Assembly (NCBI GenBank): GCA_948470475.1
Contig: OX419339.1
Location: 14,623,363 to 14,687,362, forward strand
DNA length: 64,000 nt
DNA from: Galaxea fascicularis
Taxonomy: Eukaryota; Cnidaria; Anthozoa; Scleractinia; Euphylliidae
Direction of reading: 5' to 3'
In this document: in pieces, positions 1-13,080 of the stretch
Numbering within the stretch: the first letter of the stretch is position 1
Layout of the letters: each line of letters starts with the position of its first letter
Translations under genes and position numbers: made by a program
Notes under the pieces: generated by a model
Database searches by the model: none
Told to the model about the DNA's origin: nothing
What the model saw: only the letters and a program-made list of their open reading frames with translations

Positions 1-1893
1 CGTGTCTGCGTAAACCGTTAATGATGCAAACAGTCGGGATATCTTGAACATTCTTATTTATGTTCATATGTTTATCGCTTTTTAGTGTGATATTTTAACA
101 AGTTGTCATATGTCCTCTTGCAACAAATCAAGTCAAAACTGGGTTCGAGTGTGTTACCCCTCCGGGTGCGCACGTATCACAAATAACGCAATGAACCGCA
201 AACGAGTTCTGTTGTTTTTGGAGGTAAAATAAAGGAGAATAAGTTGTATCATAATTTACATTTTTCTTCAAGTTTCTTTGTTGTCAGGCACACTTATTGA
301 GGCTCGTCCATTGTTCAAGAATGAAATGAAAATGAGTAATTTACTCGTGATACAATCAACTGATTTAAAAAATCACCCTCACAGGTCGTCTTAATGCGGA
401 TGCTTGTTAACAATTGTTGTTTTTATTCTTTTGTGCTTTCTGTTTACTCAGTAATGTTTGATCGTGTGTTTGGACCGAAAAATTACGCTAACAGGATCCA
501 AGGCTTATTTTGCACAATCAATATTTTATTCGATCTGAATAAATTATAATGAAGTGTGAACCTACAAATGCTGCATTCAACATTCTCCGGTTGTTAAGGA
601 GAAATGCATGTATTAAAGTAATAAAAAACGAGTGCATTGTGAGTTATATAAGCACGCGGGAATTTTTAAGAACACGAGTAAAAATTCCCAAGTGCTTATA
701 TAACTCAACAATGTACGAGGAACAAGTTTTTTTATTTCTCTTATAGCGAGCTTTCATACCTATATTTGCTCGCGCACGAGCTTGTGACGTAGGCAGCGTG
801 CATTATAACTCAACAGTGCACGCGCGTGACGTAGAGCGCATGCTTTGTCGGGATATAATGAACTCGATTCGACCAATCACAGCGCGCGTAACTCTTCCAA
901 CATTTTATAATATCTCTTTGATATGCTGTGGGTATTATCAGACAAACTATGAATGTGCCTAAGATGTGGTCTTCAAATCAGTACTTTATCATAAAGTACT
1001 GAAACCAAAACATGGTCTTGAAATACTTCACTGAGTCTGAAATCACAAGCAATTAGCTCTGAAAGAAATCTCAGTGGCACGTATTTAAAGGGGCTCTGTC
1101 TTGGGAGTTTTGCTGTTTGCCGGAAAAAAACTACACAGAACTGCTACATAACGACCTTTACTCATGCCAAAACATTCCTTGAAATATTGAAGAAAGATAT
1201 CAATCGATCTTTTTGGCATAGCTTCAAGATGGCCAAGGCTTCAATTTAGCCGAAATTTTTCAAAATGCAATTCATTTCCATCCTTGCCATCCGTTACAGA
1301 AGAAAAAACATTTAGTCTCAGTGCAGTAACACAGTCATGTGTAAATAAACTGTTTCATTATTTTTGGGGTTTACCCTGATTTAAAGACATCTTTTAGCAT
1401 TTGACAGCAGACCGAAATCGCATGATAGAGTTTCTTTAACAGATCCAACTGCAACAGAACAGTTCCCTTTGCTGAAAATTTACTAGGAGCTTTTCTCAGC
1501 GTGGGATTGCAAAGATCTTTTATTTCCAGAGGGGTAAATGTATATGTTTAGTTTTGGGGGAGTATGAAAATACGGCCTTCATGATATGAGATAGGATATT
1601 TCGGCAAGGGAGTAAACCGAAATGGACCGCTCAAAACCGTGTCCGCTGGATAACTTCTTACGGAAGAGGTTTCATGCCCCTGAGGGAACAAAGTGGAACT
1701 AGCCAGTTATACCAAAATGACATTCCGGTTACAATGCTTGAAAAGAGAAACTGACGTTCCTTCTACCTCCCTGGGTCTGTTCTATGCCGGGTTAAGACTT
1801 GGCGTCTCTTCACTTAATTAGTTGTGATTTTATCTCAGAACTAATGATCTACTTATTATCTGGACAGTGTGTGACTTAATTGTCATGTTTTCC
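1..1893. other. No recognisable gene
   Basis: I see no convincing coding exon here. The stretch lies 3' of the minus-strand Ubl-ankyrin gene and probably includes its 3'UTR. A foldback repeat at about 629-718 is listed separately. The only open frame above 60 codons (549-746) runs through that foldback and is not protein-like. Confidence 0.6.
629..718. repeat. Imperfect inverted repeat (foldback)
   Basis: The left arm reads GAGTTATATAAGCAC followed by GGGAATTTTT at about 641-665. The right arm returns AAAAATTCCC and GTGCTTATATAACTC, ending near 706. Weaker pairing continues outwards to about 629 and 718. This looks like a small MITE-like foldback element. Confidence 0.6.
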
Positions 1894-4800
1894 CTATTTT
1901 TGTGTCCTTTGAAATTTTTTCTGCGCTTTTTTTGTCGGCTTTGATTCCTCCTGCTCCAAAGCTTGCAGTTCCTTTTTCAGCAGCCATTCTTCGTACGCCT
2001 CCGAGTTATGCAAGTGTCTTTCATGGCCATGGTTGTCTTTGTGACCGTCCTCGCTTCTTATAACACGCGCAGAAATTGGCCTCGCTCTTTCTGAGACCTC
2101 CTTGTTGTCAAGCCATTCTGTAAACGTTATCCGAGAGGTCCCCCGTCTGGCGGTCTGCGGACGCGGTTTATTTTCATTCCACGCGACTAGGCGCTCATCT
2201 CGCGATTGGAGTTCTTTGTGCTTCATAAATTGTTCAACCGAGTTTTCTTCGCTTTTGCCAGGAAGAGAGCAGGAGCGTATCCTTGTTTTCCATTCGTTCC
2301 ACGGTAGCTTTTCACGGGGCTGATCGCGCATCTTTAATCTTGCACGAAGCTGTGGACTGATTCCTAAGCTGTAAAGAAGAACGAATTGTTTTGCGAATGT
2401 GAGCCTTCAGGGCTTCAGAGGAGTAAGGAGGAGGTAAGGAGAGGGAAGAAAGGAAAGGTCTGTTGATTATGCGTTGAACACAAGTTATCCGAACAGGTGT
2501 CGCGCCCATAACAATAACTCGCAGTAATCATTCCACAAAACGTTTTCATGGTAACTAGGTCATAGGTGACCTCGACTATGTACGAAAGTGAATCTATTTT
2601 CATGTTAGTAACTCACCCTTGCTCCTCTATCTCTTCCACTTGTATAGAATCTTTTCTTGATCGTATTATTGGCTGGTGCTGAGTGAAGTTAAATGGAATG
2701 CCTGGTACACTTTTTCTTCTCTGTTTCACTGAGGGACTTTTTGTGAGAACGGTATTCTTCAGTGCAGTGGGGCTACTTATCGTATCACTTTCACTGCGAA
2801 TCAATCAATCAATCAGTGAGGCAGTCAGTCAGTTAATCAATCAATCGGTCACTCAATCACTCCGGCAATCAATCACTCAATCAATCAATCAATCAATCGA
2901 TCAATCAATCGATCAATCAATCAAATTCTCTGTCGAAGTGACTAGCAACTGGTTCTTTTGGACGCCTCGCGAAGCGAAGAGGAGGGTACCTTCCACAAAT
3001 AACTGTTTATTTTCCAGTGTAAGTAAAATGTCTAAAAACAATATGAACCTCTGGTTGCCTTAAACAACGTTGCACATGTTACGTAACGCGGGTGTTCAGA
3101 AATTTTGCCCGAAGGCTACCCCCGGAGACTTAACGACTTTGAAGAAGCGAGGCAATCCGATTACCTCCGCGAACTTTTGAATTCTAAGGGACTTCTAATA
3201 TTCAAAGATTGGAAAGAGAAGTAAAGAGTGAGGTTCTACGATCCCCGAAGATCGCACGGTAAACCCAGTTAGGTTCACACAAAAAAAAGATGAACCTACC
3301 TTGCTCTCTCTGAACTCAATTCTACAGAAGACACCGAATCGTCGCTACACGTGGACCCTGAACGCGTTCTTCCAAGCGGGGAATGAGGAGCCTTGATGGC
3401 CGCGGCCTTGCGTGAAATCCCACTGTCCTCTATCTTTATCACGGGTAACCTGATACCTTTATCTGGTAATAAGGGTAGACGCCGTCGTCTTTGTATCTTT
3501 GCAAAGCGGCTGATGGGCGCGACTGTTTCTGTCACTACCTTCTCGTGATCACTTCCCTCTGATTCATCGCCGCTCATCGAAGACCAGCTATTCGATCTGG
3601 TGTCCTTGGGTAAAGCACCCAGCATGGGCCCTGTGTTGTAACACATTTGTGCTCTCCTGATGGGAATCCTTTCCTTCGTTTGTTCAGTGTGTTGAAACTG
3701 TGAGAGCGGTTCACGTGTTTCCTTATCTTTCTCTGAACAATCGTTGCCACCCATGACGACTGGGTTGTCTAACCTGACATTTTCTTGGCCCACAGTTGCA
3801 CCCGAAGAATTGTTTGTAATTAACGGGGGCCTATCGTCACTCGCTACTCCGTTCCAATCTTTACCAGCGCTTTCACCGTCCTTCGTGTTTCTTCTAACAA
3901 GTTTCATTATGTTTGGTCTTTCAGTTGCTGATCTTTTTCTTCTCTGTTCAATGAATACTTGCTTCCTAAGAAACGCTCTGCGAAGGACTCTTGGGGAGCG
4001 GCCATTATCGGATTCATCTCCAGACAATGCAGCCATCTCAGCGTCATGTGCCTGGTCTTGCCAGACTCTAAGGACATATTTTGCGGAAACCGGCGACTCG
4101 TCTTCTAATAATTTCGTTGCTCTGTGTCCTTCAGCGTGCTCTTCAATATTAACGCTGCTGTTTTTTCTTTCGAGGTTTTCGCCATCGGTGTCTTCGGAAG
4201 TTTGTCTAACAACGCCACAAGTTGGATCCTCAAGGTCTCGTTTCAGATTTTTAGTTGCATCGTTCTCAGTTTCTTGCCTTAGCATTCCATTAGTAGTATT
4301 TTCATCGCCTCGCCCGAAACCATCTCTGCCCTCGACTTCTCTGTCACCAGTATCAAGGTCTTCGATATTTGGTCTTTGCGCCATCGACCGTCTCCTCCTT
4401 TGTTCCACAATCGACTTCTTCCGAATTTGTGCCCTTCGGAGAGGTTTCGGAGAATGGCAAATGTCAGAGGAGTCACGAATGGGCGAAATGGCTCCCGTCG
4501 GCACATTGTCCTGACTTTGCCACACATCCATGAAGTCACCAGCAGTAACTGCGCGACTATCTTTCTCAGGTGATTCAGTTTTCTGTTCGTTGTCCTTTCC
4601 TTGATTCATACACTTCTCAGTTTCCCTTTTTTCGTGTGTTTCGTTATCGATGCTGTCGGAGTGCATCCTCATAAGTTGCTCTAAGTTCGGCCTTTCCGTA
4701 GTAGAGCGCTTTCTCTTTTGCTCAATGAATCGTAACTGTGCTCGCCTGCGAGGCTTAGGCCATTGACTGGAGCCAGAATCGCGGTCGGATGAGTGGTCAG

Positions 4801-6082
4801 CGGACAACATTGACAAGTTGTTTACGGCATCTGCAGCTTCGTTTACTCTTGTTTGTTCATCTAAATTTAACTCCTGTTTTGGCGCCGTCGAAGACGCATG
4901 TTTTTGTTTAAACAAAGCTTCATTCCAAAGAATCTCGGTGCCATCTTTTCCGATGCTGTGGTTTCCACTGCTGTAGTATCCAGTGTCATTTGTTTGCGCG
5001 TTGCCGGCCTGCTCACTACAGCTTAGATTAACGAGAATTTCATTATTCGTCAGACTATTATCTGTCGTAAAAGCAGGATTTGAACTGACAACCAACGAGT
5101 TGTTGCCCGTTTTGGCGTCGTAATCTTCAATGTTTATTTTGCCAACTGAAGAAAGGCTTTGATCACTTTTGTCGGCGAAGAATTTAGTTTCCGTGAAATT
5201 TGTTTGAGATGCTTCATCCTGGGCCAGGTGTAGGTCTCCTAGATCGGTAATTAAATTTTCATCAGACGGCGAAATTTTCTCGTCATCAGTGTTACTTTCA
5301 TTATCGCCGCTAATTACATCAGAATTGTGATTGTTTTTCTCAAGGTTGTCCCAGTAACAGTTTGAACTGTCGGAATTATTAGTCTCGCGCCGATGGAGTT
5401 CAAGATAAACGTTCAAAAAATTCACCATGTCTCCTTCCTCCCCGTACAAATTCTTGGCCATTTTCACTGGCGTTTCACCTGCATTGTCTGGCGCCTCTAA
5501 CAAAGCGTTCCCACCGTTCATCAAAATATTCGCAACGCAGCTCGTACTCCCTCCAGAGACAGCAGCATGAAGTAAATTCCTCCCGCTCAACTTTGTCTTG
5601 CTGTTAAGGTTAATCTTTCGACCAGCGAACGCCGCGAACATAAGATTGTGGTTCGCTGTGGCTGCAGCGACAAAAGCCGCCGTGAAGCTCCTTTCCTCTC
5701 GCGAAACCTGACTCATTTTGACGTAGATTCGCTTTCGCACTTGTTGTGTGTCCCCCTTGTAACACGTGGAAATGAATTTTTGCCACCATTGCGGAACAGT
5801 CATTCTGAACGTGCAACCATCCGATATTTCGAGAATTGAAGGAGTACAATCGTCTCCAAGGACTCTGCCTTGAAGTTGAATAACCTGCAGATCAGAAGGG
5901 ATTCCGCAAAGGAGTTCACAGTCATTCTTGACTTTCCATATCTCTGTGTTCTCTTCAATACTCAACTTCAGAGTCTTTCCTTCTGGTGTTATTATATCGA
6001 TTTTTCGTTTTCTGGAGGCTCTGTCGTCAGCACCAATGTTCATACTGATTTGGTTGTTACTATCCGCCTTGGAACAAACCAT
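1894..6082 (-). CDS. Ubl-ankyrin protein with W-motif C-terminus (ANKUB1/ANKRD60-like), paralogue B
   Basis: Two exons: 6082-3300, and 2368-1894 including TAA, giving about 1085 aa. The donor is GCA AG|gtaggt and the acceptor ttctttacag|C, so the join is phase 2. Residues about 26-98 form a ubiquitin-like fold followed by a conserved P-x-W-W-x-K-F-I. Residues about 130-215 hold ankyrin-type helices (LLHAAVSGG, DNAGETPVKMAK). A long acidic/serine-rich linker carries three copies of RRAxxR...(V/F)IEQ(R/K)R(K/R)RS...RPN at about 447, 550 and 701, with a weak fourth RRAQ near 809. The short exon carries W-motifs (PWNEW, FTEWLDNKE, YEEWLLKKE) in a charged, probably coiled-coil context. The Ubl plus ankyrin order is that of ANKUB1/ANKRD60, whose biochemical role is not established; the W-motif tail recalls CCDC34-type proteins. 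It is a paralogue of the gene at 13081-24130. Start chosen as the first Met of the open frame. Function unknown. Confidence 0.83.
2802..2931. repeat. (AATC)n tetranucleotide microsatellite
   Basis: A degenerate AATC/AGTC array with units broken by substitutions. It lies inside the 931-bp intron (2369-3299) of the Ubl-ankyrin gene. The plus-strand frame through it (INQSIS...-like) is a microsatellite artefact. Confidence 0.9.
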
Positions 6083-7690
6083 TGAACTAGGAAAGATATT
6101 GACTGTTGATTAACCACAATTGTGTTTCCAGAGCGGTTTCGTGGTGAGTTAATTCGATCAAATCTCATCAACTGAAGATCTGTTCTTCACTGAGTCTTAA
6201 GCCAAAACCGTGTGTCGTGACTGCTCGTGTAACAACGAGCCGGTATGTTTTTCCTTTAACCTTAATCCCTGTTAACTCGTAGATAAGGTCGTTAACTCCA
6301 GCTCGTCCAAAATTTCACGCCTGGAGGTGTCAAATAATTTACCGTACAGTTTAACAGCTCGGACAAGACACACTTTGGGAGCTTCGCAGCAATTGATCAA
6401 TGAATTAATCTGTAACAATATAACTCTGCTTAATCGGCTACCTTCAACTGGTTGCTTTCTTGATATTTCGCCTCCAAATCGTTCGGCGGAGAAATATTTC
6501 CTGGTTGCTTCGAAAGTCAAGGTGTTACTTCCCTCCGTGAAACCTCGACTCCATGAACAACTTCCAAATGCTGGCTCTGGTCTCCCTGATCCTCAAACAA
6601 ACAACTTTTAAACCTGACGATCGCTTCATAATAATGATTAACTCCTGATTGTTGCTGTAATTAAAAGAATAAACTTAACAACGCTTCAATACTGCTGGCG
6701 GCCTTATATTTGGTCAGTCGATACGCTGCGTGATTTGAACGAGCACGAATCGCGTGTAATAAATGCGTGGCTATTCATGCGCGTGTTAATTCACAAGCAA
6801 AAACAGCTTTAGAAACTAATATAGGGTCTATTGTTTTTTTTGTGACAACCAATGTCAGGAAATGGTCTCTAAATGGCGCGTTCATTGTGTGCGGGAAAGA
6901 GTGAAGTTTACCCAAGAACGTGACTGACATGAAATAATACAAACAAGAAACAACTGAGTATTCTGCAGTTAAGCTCAACTGAATCTAACATTGTTTAAAA
7001 CGTTTTGTTCAGTTTCGTTTATCGGATGTACGTGGGTGTATAGCACACAGATGTTTATGGAAATCGCCCTAAAGCAATGTAACTCGAAATGGAGAGGTGA
7101 CCTTTTTTATCATTATTTTGCTTTTTCAGTGTGCGTTATATTTTTGCCTTTTTCCATTTCCATTTTGTCTTCTGCGTTCTTTGGACGGATATGCGTAGGC
7201 TTTCAAGCCAATTAAGTCTTTGAACAAGTTAGATTCAGCACTGCTTTTTTCACCAAATCTTCTGTATTTTAAACCCTTTTTTAGGGATTGGTAGTTCGTC
7301 TGTTTATTAGAGAAAGGGAAGAATTTATTTTTCGCAACCTTTGGTAGCCTTAAGTTACATTAAAAAGGTAACACTTTAACAGTTAACATGATGCTAAGAC
7401 TATCAAATTCATTTACAAATTCTTAAAAGTAAAAATAACTTAACCTTACAAACAGAAATAGAAATAGATATAATTAATAATAAAAGTTCAAAATTCTATA
7501 AAATTACGAATTCCATGATGCAGAGATATTAAAATCATACAATCGAATCATACTAATGACCGCTAAACCAGTTTCCATAAAACGCCCCAAGTATAAAAGC
7601 ATGTAGACCGCGTATTTCAGATATCCGCACTAGCTACATTTATTTTACAGTCTAATGATTGCTCTATCTTGCTACGAAACGGTTAATCTT

Positions 7691-7725
7691 ATTATTATTA
7701 ATAATAATAATAATAATAATAATAA

Positions 7726-7771
<46 letters not shown>
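7691..7771. repeat. (AAT)n/(ATT)n self-complementary microsatellite
   Basis: A run of AAT units is followed directly by a run of ATT units, so the array can fold back on itself. No flanking element is identified. Confidence 0.85.
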
Positions 7772-8286
7772 GAGTAATATATTATAGAGTAGATTGGTAT
7801 AGAGTATTTTTTTCAGATTTCTTTATATAACTTAAACCAGTCGTCTCACATGCATTCTACAAAGCAATCAAAACTTTTTTCTTTTTTGCTTCTCTTTGTA
7901 GAATTCATTATCAGAGAGACTGTTACCTGCTCGTGCATGCTAGATTACATAACTGACTGAAATCAGTCTCCGGTGCGCGCGATATACGCAAAGATACTAC
8001 GACTTGCTCTTCTATCTTATTCGTTGCTAAATGTCAGACCTACTGTTGAACGTTAAGGGTTAAAATCTTCAGCATTTGTCTTAAATATAGCTGAGTTGTT
8101 TTTGTTTCTCAGGAATTTATATTGATACCATCACAAATGAACTTGACGTGTTGATTGTCACGGCGCTGTCACATTGAGCGCTTCTTTAAAACAATCAGGG
8201 TGCCCTGTTGTTCAGTCTAAGTTAACTCAAACGTGAAATGTTTAACGCTTGGGTCACAAACATCATATTGCGAATGAATTGATGCT

Positions 8287-8390
8287 GGCGGGTAGGTTTT
8301 TAAATGTGCTTAATCAGTTTTAATAAACCAGATTAACCGTTAATCTGGTTTATTAAAACTGAATAAGCACATTTAAAAACCCATCCGCCG
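8287..8390. repeat. Near-perfect palindrome (foldback MITE-like)
   Basis: The arm starting GGTTTTTAAATGTGCTTA at about 8293 is mirrored by TAAGCACATTTAAAAACC ending near 8382, with the centre at TTAACCGTTAA. Outer pairing (GGCGGGT against ATCCGCC) extends it. Its total length of about 100 bp, with almost no loop, fits a foldback element. Confidence 0.8.
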
Positions 8391-8441
8391 ACTGAAAACA
8401 AGGTCAGACATTAATGAGCCTCGAAAGCACTGAAAGCACTA

Positions 8442-8459
8442 ATGATGATGATGATGATG

Positions 8460-8504
<45 letters not shown>
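8442..8504. repeat. (ATG)n(ATA)n microsatellite
   Basis: A run of GATGAT units passes into a long AAT run. It is followed by a short sequence (about 8505-8560) with repeated AGCGCTTTA-type words. It may be the tail of an interspersed repeat. Confidence 0.75.
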
Positions 8505-8506
<2 letters not shown>

Positions 8507-8586
8507 GATTTAAATAGCGCTTTATCCAGGGCTCAAAGCGCTTTACAGCACTTTATGGGAGACTTAGCCAGACTGCTTCCTTTTTT

Positions 8587-8726
8587 TACACAAAAATTTG
8601 GTATTATCAACAGAGTTGATAAATGTAAATTCACCACCGTACAGGGATTCTAAAAGCTTTTAGAATCCCTGTACGGTGGTCAATTTACATTTATCATCTC
8701 TGTTGATAATACCAAATTTTTGTGTA
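8587..8726. repeat. 140-bp near-perfect palindrome
   Basis: The left arm begins TACACAAAAATTTGG and the right arm ends CCAAATTTTTGTGTA. The centre is CTAAAAGCTTTTAG. Only a few mismatches separate arms of about 70 bp, so it could form a long hairpin. This is a MITE-like or recently inverted-duplicated sequence. Confidence 0.85.
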
Positions 8727-8835
8727 CTACTTCCCCACCGACGCAGTATCACAGTTTCTTTAGAAACTACCCCCTTTATTCATTTGCTTTTTTTTAGGCG
8801 CAAATTGCAGCCACGAAGTTTGCAATCTTATTAGA

Positions 8836-9150
8836 ATGAATAACAGGATCAACACAGGTGCACACAGACCAGAATACGTTATAAACCGCCACACCGGGGT
8901 CTACGTCCCCTACTCTTTCCGACCAGTGTGTTGGTTCTTTAACGTCCCACACCAGTACTGTGAGACGGGACCTTCGGTTTATCGTCCTTATCCGAGAAGA
9001 CTAGAACGTCTAACCATTTGCAGATGTCATTACAAAGGTAGCACTTTCTCCTCGGTTATTTAAAGACCCTGAGTGTTGGTCCGGCCGAGGCTTGAACCCC
9101 CGACCTCCCGCACAGCAGTCCGGTGCTCTACCAACTGAGCCAACCGGAAG
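8836..9150 (-). mobile_element. tRNA-derived SINE-like element
   Basis: On the minus strand the 5' end near 9150 has an A-box-like TGGCTCAGTTGG and a B-box-like GGTTCAAGCC, as in Pol III promoters of tRNA-derived SINEs. The anticodon arm does not pair, so it is not a functional tRNA. The body down to about 8850 resembles 51490-51710, which supports a dispersed family. The 75-codon plus-strand frame here is a by-product. Confidence 0.7.
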
Positions 9151-10263
9151 TGAAGAATGAAAATAGTTTCAGCAAAACGTCACTGATTGAGACTGCTGCA
9201 TGCGAATACTTTTACCACTACAGTACGTACCTAAGCGTTGATATCTGATGGGGCCGAAGATAACGACGCGTTTTCTGTTATTCTTCAGTACAGTAAAAGC
9301 CAAAGTTACTCCTCATAACACGAAGATGGAAACTATAGCTACTTAACCCTTTAACTCCCACAAATGATGAGCATGTAACTTCTCCCTATAATATCAATAT
9401 ATTGTCCATCAAACAGGTGATGAGAATAGACAAACTTAACAGCCAGAGAGTGTTATCTTGATAAAACTCCAATTTCTCTTGACCAATGTAGAAGGTATTG
9501 TATAGCAACTAGAAAGGAGAATTAATGATCAGATCTTGGGAGTTGAATGGTTAATAGTAAAGCATGTAGGAAAAACTATTCTTAGTCGGTACGAGAATAA
9601 TTTTTGCACTGGAAGATAAACTCAGGCTTTCCTGAAAAAAAATCGCAAATGGTAACCAATTTGGGATGAAACTCTCCACATGTTTTCAAGATTTCGTTCG
9701 GAAGATGCATTCATTGTTACATAAACTGTAACTTTCCGACACCTGATCTAAACCATGCACTCACTCTGACAGAACACTCGCCTATTTTCGAACACTTTCC
9801 ACGCTTCACGTGAAGCAATGACAAAAGGAATCATCAATGTTCTAACTAAGCGCGATTATCAGCCTCTGTTTCATGTTTCGGACCGAGAGAGTAATGGAAA
9901 TCGAGCCTATGTTCCGACGGTTTAATTAAAAGCAAAGCATGTCATTGAGTACATTTAACTGGTATTTAAGTTATATGTGGCAAATTTAGGTTCCGGATTT
10001 GGAAGGCGAAATGAAATTCTCTCTAAAGTGGGATATGAAAGAAACCCGCCGGGACTACACCCCTTTATAAGCTATATACTGGTATATTGGCCTGATAATC
10101 GCTATTTTTTATGACTTTAAAGGGAAATCACGAGATGCTGTAACGTAAAGCCACATTAACATTAACGTTATGTGATAGCGTATAAGGAAAAGTAAATCAC
10201 TTCCTTACACCCTCTAAAAAGAGGTATCTTTAATAGAAATACGCAAGAACGTAAAGAAGCATT

Positions 10264-10303
10264 AACGGAAAATTTACACTGCGTAACTGAATTACGCAGT
10301 GTA
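10264..10303. repeat. Short hairpin in a CGTAA-rich segment
   Basis: TTACACTGCGTAA is mirrored by TTACGCAGTGTAA. The surrounding 10.1-10.45 kb has further imperfect inverted words (CGTAAACTTTTTTCC against GGGGAAAAAAGCGTAAAG). A decayed foldback element is likely. Confidence 0.55.
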
Positions 10304-11076
10304 ACGCTTAGGTTGCATGGTACACTTACCTTGACTTACGGGACAACGTAAACTTTTTTCCTGAAGCATAAAGTCTGAACTTTATGTTTTTGGGGAAAAA
10401 AGCGTAAAGTTGTTTAAAGCTCCGCCTTACGGTAGCGTAACGACAGTTTTGCGGAATGATAAAGTTGTTTTCGTGCTGTTAACGTCTCAGTTTGTCTTAT
10501 TTTTTTATCGCGAAATTGAAAAATTGAGAGAACGAAAAGAAGCTAAAACTTTGACTCGAAACGATTTCTTTGTCAGTTCTTTTGCTGCCTTTCAGTTCCG
10601 TTGATTTCAGCTTTGGCGCCAAGCTTAATTTACACTGCAACTAAATCAGTAATACTATTTCCTTGAAAATGGGTTTGGAAGATAGAGTATTTTGGTCTGA
10701 AATAGGGTCAGCATTCCGTCTCACCAAAACGACCGAGGAGCAACCCTCCCCCCTCCTCCCCTAGGGGAATGAGCGGGAGAGAAAAGTGGTATTGGTCTGT
10801 AACCTTATTGGCTCTGATGAAATCGCGTCACTATCGGGTTATGTGGACTTAAAGCGAGTGATACAAAGTTAGGACTAGTTCACAATGTTCAAAGGGACTA
10901 TGGACACCATGTGACCTTTACACAATACAGGAGTTCTTAGCCGCGTTTGTTAGGCAGAAAACTGAGAAAATATAGATCCAGAAAGAAAGGAGAAGAGTTC
11001 TAGGGTTTAGCACTGATCTAGACTGATAAGGCCTAAACACTGATTAGGAAATGGTTAGCTTTCATTGCAGTTCGAA

Positions 11077-11226
11077 AGACCTCGTAGCTTTCCAGACGAG
11101 GTCTGTGACTGGAGAACGAAACAAGAGATGACACAACACAAACAATACCCCTAGCCCTGATAACAAAAGAAGCTACAGGTCATAGGTACGAATGAAAATA
11201 TAGGTCTGGAAGAGCTACAGGATTAT
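11077..11226 (+). mobile_element. Copy of the short element inserted in the CTHRC1 pseudogene
   Basis: From AGACCTCGTAGCTTTCC to about GCTACAGGATTA this segment is closely similar to the reverse complement of 58873-59026, including the internal words CAATACCCCTA and AAAAGAAGCTACAGGTCA. Its first 28 bases form a hairpin (AGACCTCGT against ACGAGGTCT). No clear target duplication is seen at this copy. Confidence 0.75.
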
Positions 11227-11723
11227 AGTGATGGGCAACTCCATATAAATATGTTAAAAAAAGTTGATGTTCCTGGCAGCTTTCCCGGGTTAGTGAAGTG
11301 GAGTAGATAAGAAAACGACCTGGGTTGAAGGCCTATTGTAATCTCTTTCGTTATTTTTTTTTCTCTTTCTCCTCAAGTTTAAATTAAGCTTTATTGTATG
11401 TAAGTTAAGTTGAAATATAAAGGTCCTTTTGAGCGTTGTGAACGAGTGCTAACTGTGATACAGATAGAGGGGTGTGGTTTTCAAAGTGTTGCTTCTTTAA
11501 CTAATTATATTTAATCAGGCACGCCAACTGAAAATATCAAATGGTTCTTTCATGCTTGAAAAGCATGGGAAACCAAATCCGAGCTCCTTCTCGCGTTAAT
11601 TAGAGCGTTGATTAGGATTATGTACAACAATGGCCGGCGCGGATTTTAGTTCAATGTTTGTATGACCCCTTTTCTGTTCAGGAAATTCGTTTGCCAGTTC
11701 AAACCAAACCTTTAAATCACTCC

Positions 11724-12059
11724 TATATATGTTATGCCCCGTAGCACTATAAACACGTACAAGTGGTGGAACAGAGAATTAACTCTGAAGTGTAAATTAA
11801 AGTGCTAAGAGAAACCCATGAAAAACCCACTGGGCGTTAGCCCTAGTAAAGGGTATCAGGGAACCACACGAGGCAAAGAAAAAATTCTTATGACCTCGGT
11901 GGGAATCGAACCCACGACCTCCGGATTAGATCTATCGTTGCTCTGCCGACTAAGCTACGATATCGGACAGAGGAAGTCGGGGACGATGACGGTGGTGAAT
12001 CGCGGCGAAGAGAAAGTAAGGGTACATATATATGTTGTGCCGCGTAGCACTATAAACAC
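11724..12059 (-). mobile_element. tRNA-like SINE unit bounded by 33-bp direct repeats
   Basis: The 33-bp segments 11724-11756 and 12027-12059 match except at two positions. Between them, on the minus strand, lies a tRNA-like segment (about 11965-11888) with A-box-like TAGCTTAGTCGG and a perfect-looking B box GGTTCGATTCC. The anticodon stem is not convincing, so it is not called as a tRNA gene. The direct repeats could be an unusually long target duplication or the termini of a composite element. Confidence 0.65.
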
Positions 12060-13080
12060 TATGTATCATTCCACCGTGTCATGTCCTTCTCAGTTGCAGT
12101 TCAGTAACAGGGGATTTTACCTGGCACCGGGCAACATGTTGCCTTATCAGTAAATTTTAACTTCCAATGCTACTCTTACAATTCTTGCTGTATCAGTAAG
12201 TTATTCTTTTGGATCAGCTTCAAAACCCCAGTCAAGAAGTCTTTATAGCAAAAACCCGACACCTTTATATTTTGGTGAACAGTAACTTTGTGTCATTCTT
12301 AAATTACATCGCTTATATACAGCTGCGGGCTAAATTAAACTTAGAATGTAATAGACTGTTAACGCGAGGCTGTAGTAAATCGTACAAAGCCTCGTAGAGT
12401 TAAAACTACTCCCACCTTCTACTTCTAAAACGATTTTTGAATATGTACACTAATTTCAGAAAGGTTACAAGATATATAACGTTGGGTCGTTTAAATAAAT
12501 AGCCTTCTGCACATCAAAAGTGATCTCTCTTTCTAGGTGGTAATCCGCACAAATTTCAAGTTCTTGAGCTCGAATTAAATTCCTCATTTGTCTAGACAGC
12601 ATAAAAAACCTAAGGGGGCTTATACCTGATTCGGTTTCCTTCACTTTTCAGATTTTTGTCCTTGTTATCTTCGACGATTTCACGTAATTCGAACACAAAT
12701 AGTAGAGCGGTAGAGGCAGTAGATTTCAGGGAAATTTTAAGGTGATAAACAACTCGATTTTGACTCACTAGATAACAAGAAACAGCCATCTTCCTACTGT
12801 ATCAGCCATCGCGTAGTTGGCGGACTGTCTGGTGTGTTACCTTCCTCTTTTATCTGCTTAAAGAAAATCAACACCATTGTGAAATCATTCAGGTGTTTCA
12901 CCCCCTTAGCTGGCAACTACATTAATCGGTTTTGGTTTCGTCCCAGCATCTTTAATCTAGCCTTGGTCCACAATTTGGTTAAAATTTCGACTTGATCTCC
13001 TATTCGTTGCGTGGTTTACATGCACCATTAAGTTAAAAGTAGTGTTCTAAAGCTGGTCACAAACGTAAATGCAGTTTAAC

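Larger units (their letters stand above)
6083..13080. other. 7-kb spacer between the two Ubl-ankyrin paralogues
   Basis: No coding exon is recognised. The first few hundred bases upstream of 6082 should hold the promoter of paralogue B, but I see no distinct motif. The rest carries palindromes, microsatellites, two tRNA-derived SINE-like elements and a copy of the element found inserted at 58.9 kb, each listed separately. Confidence 0.6.
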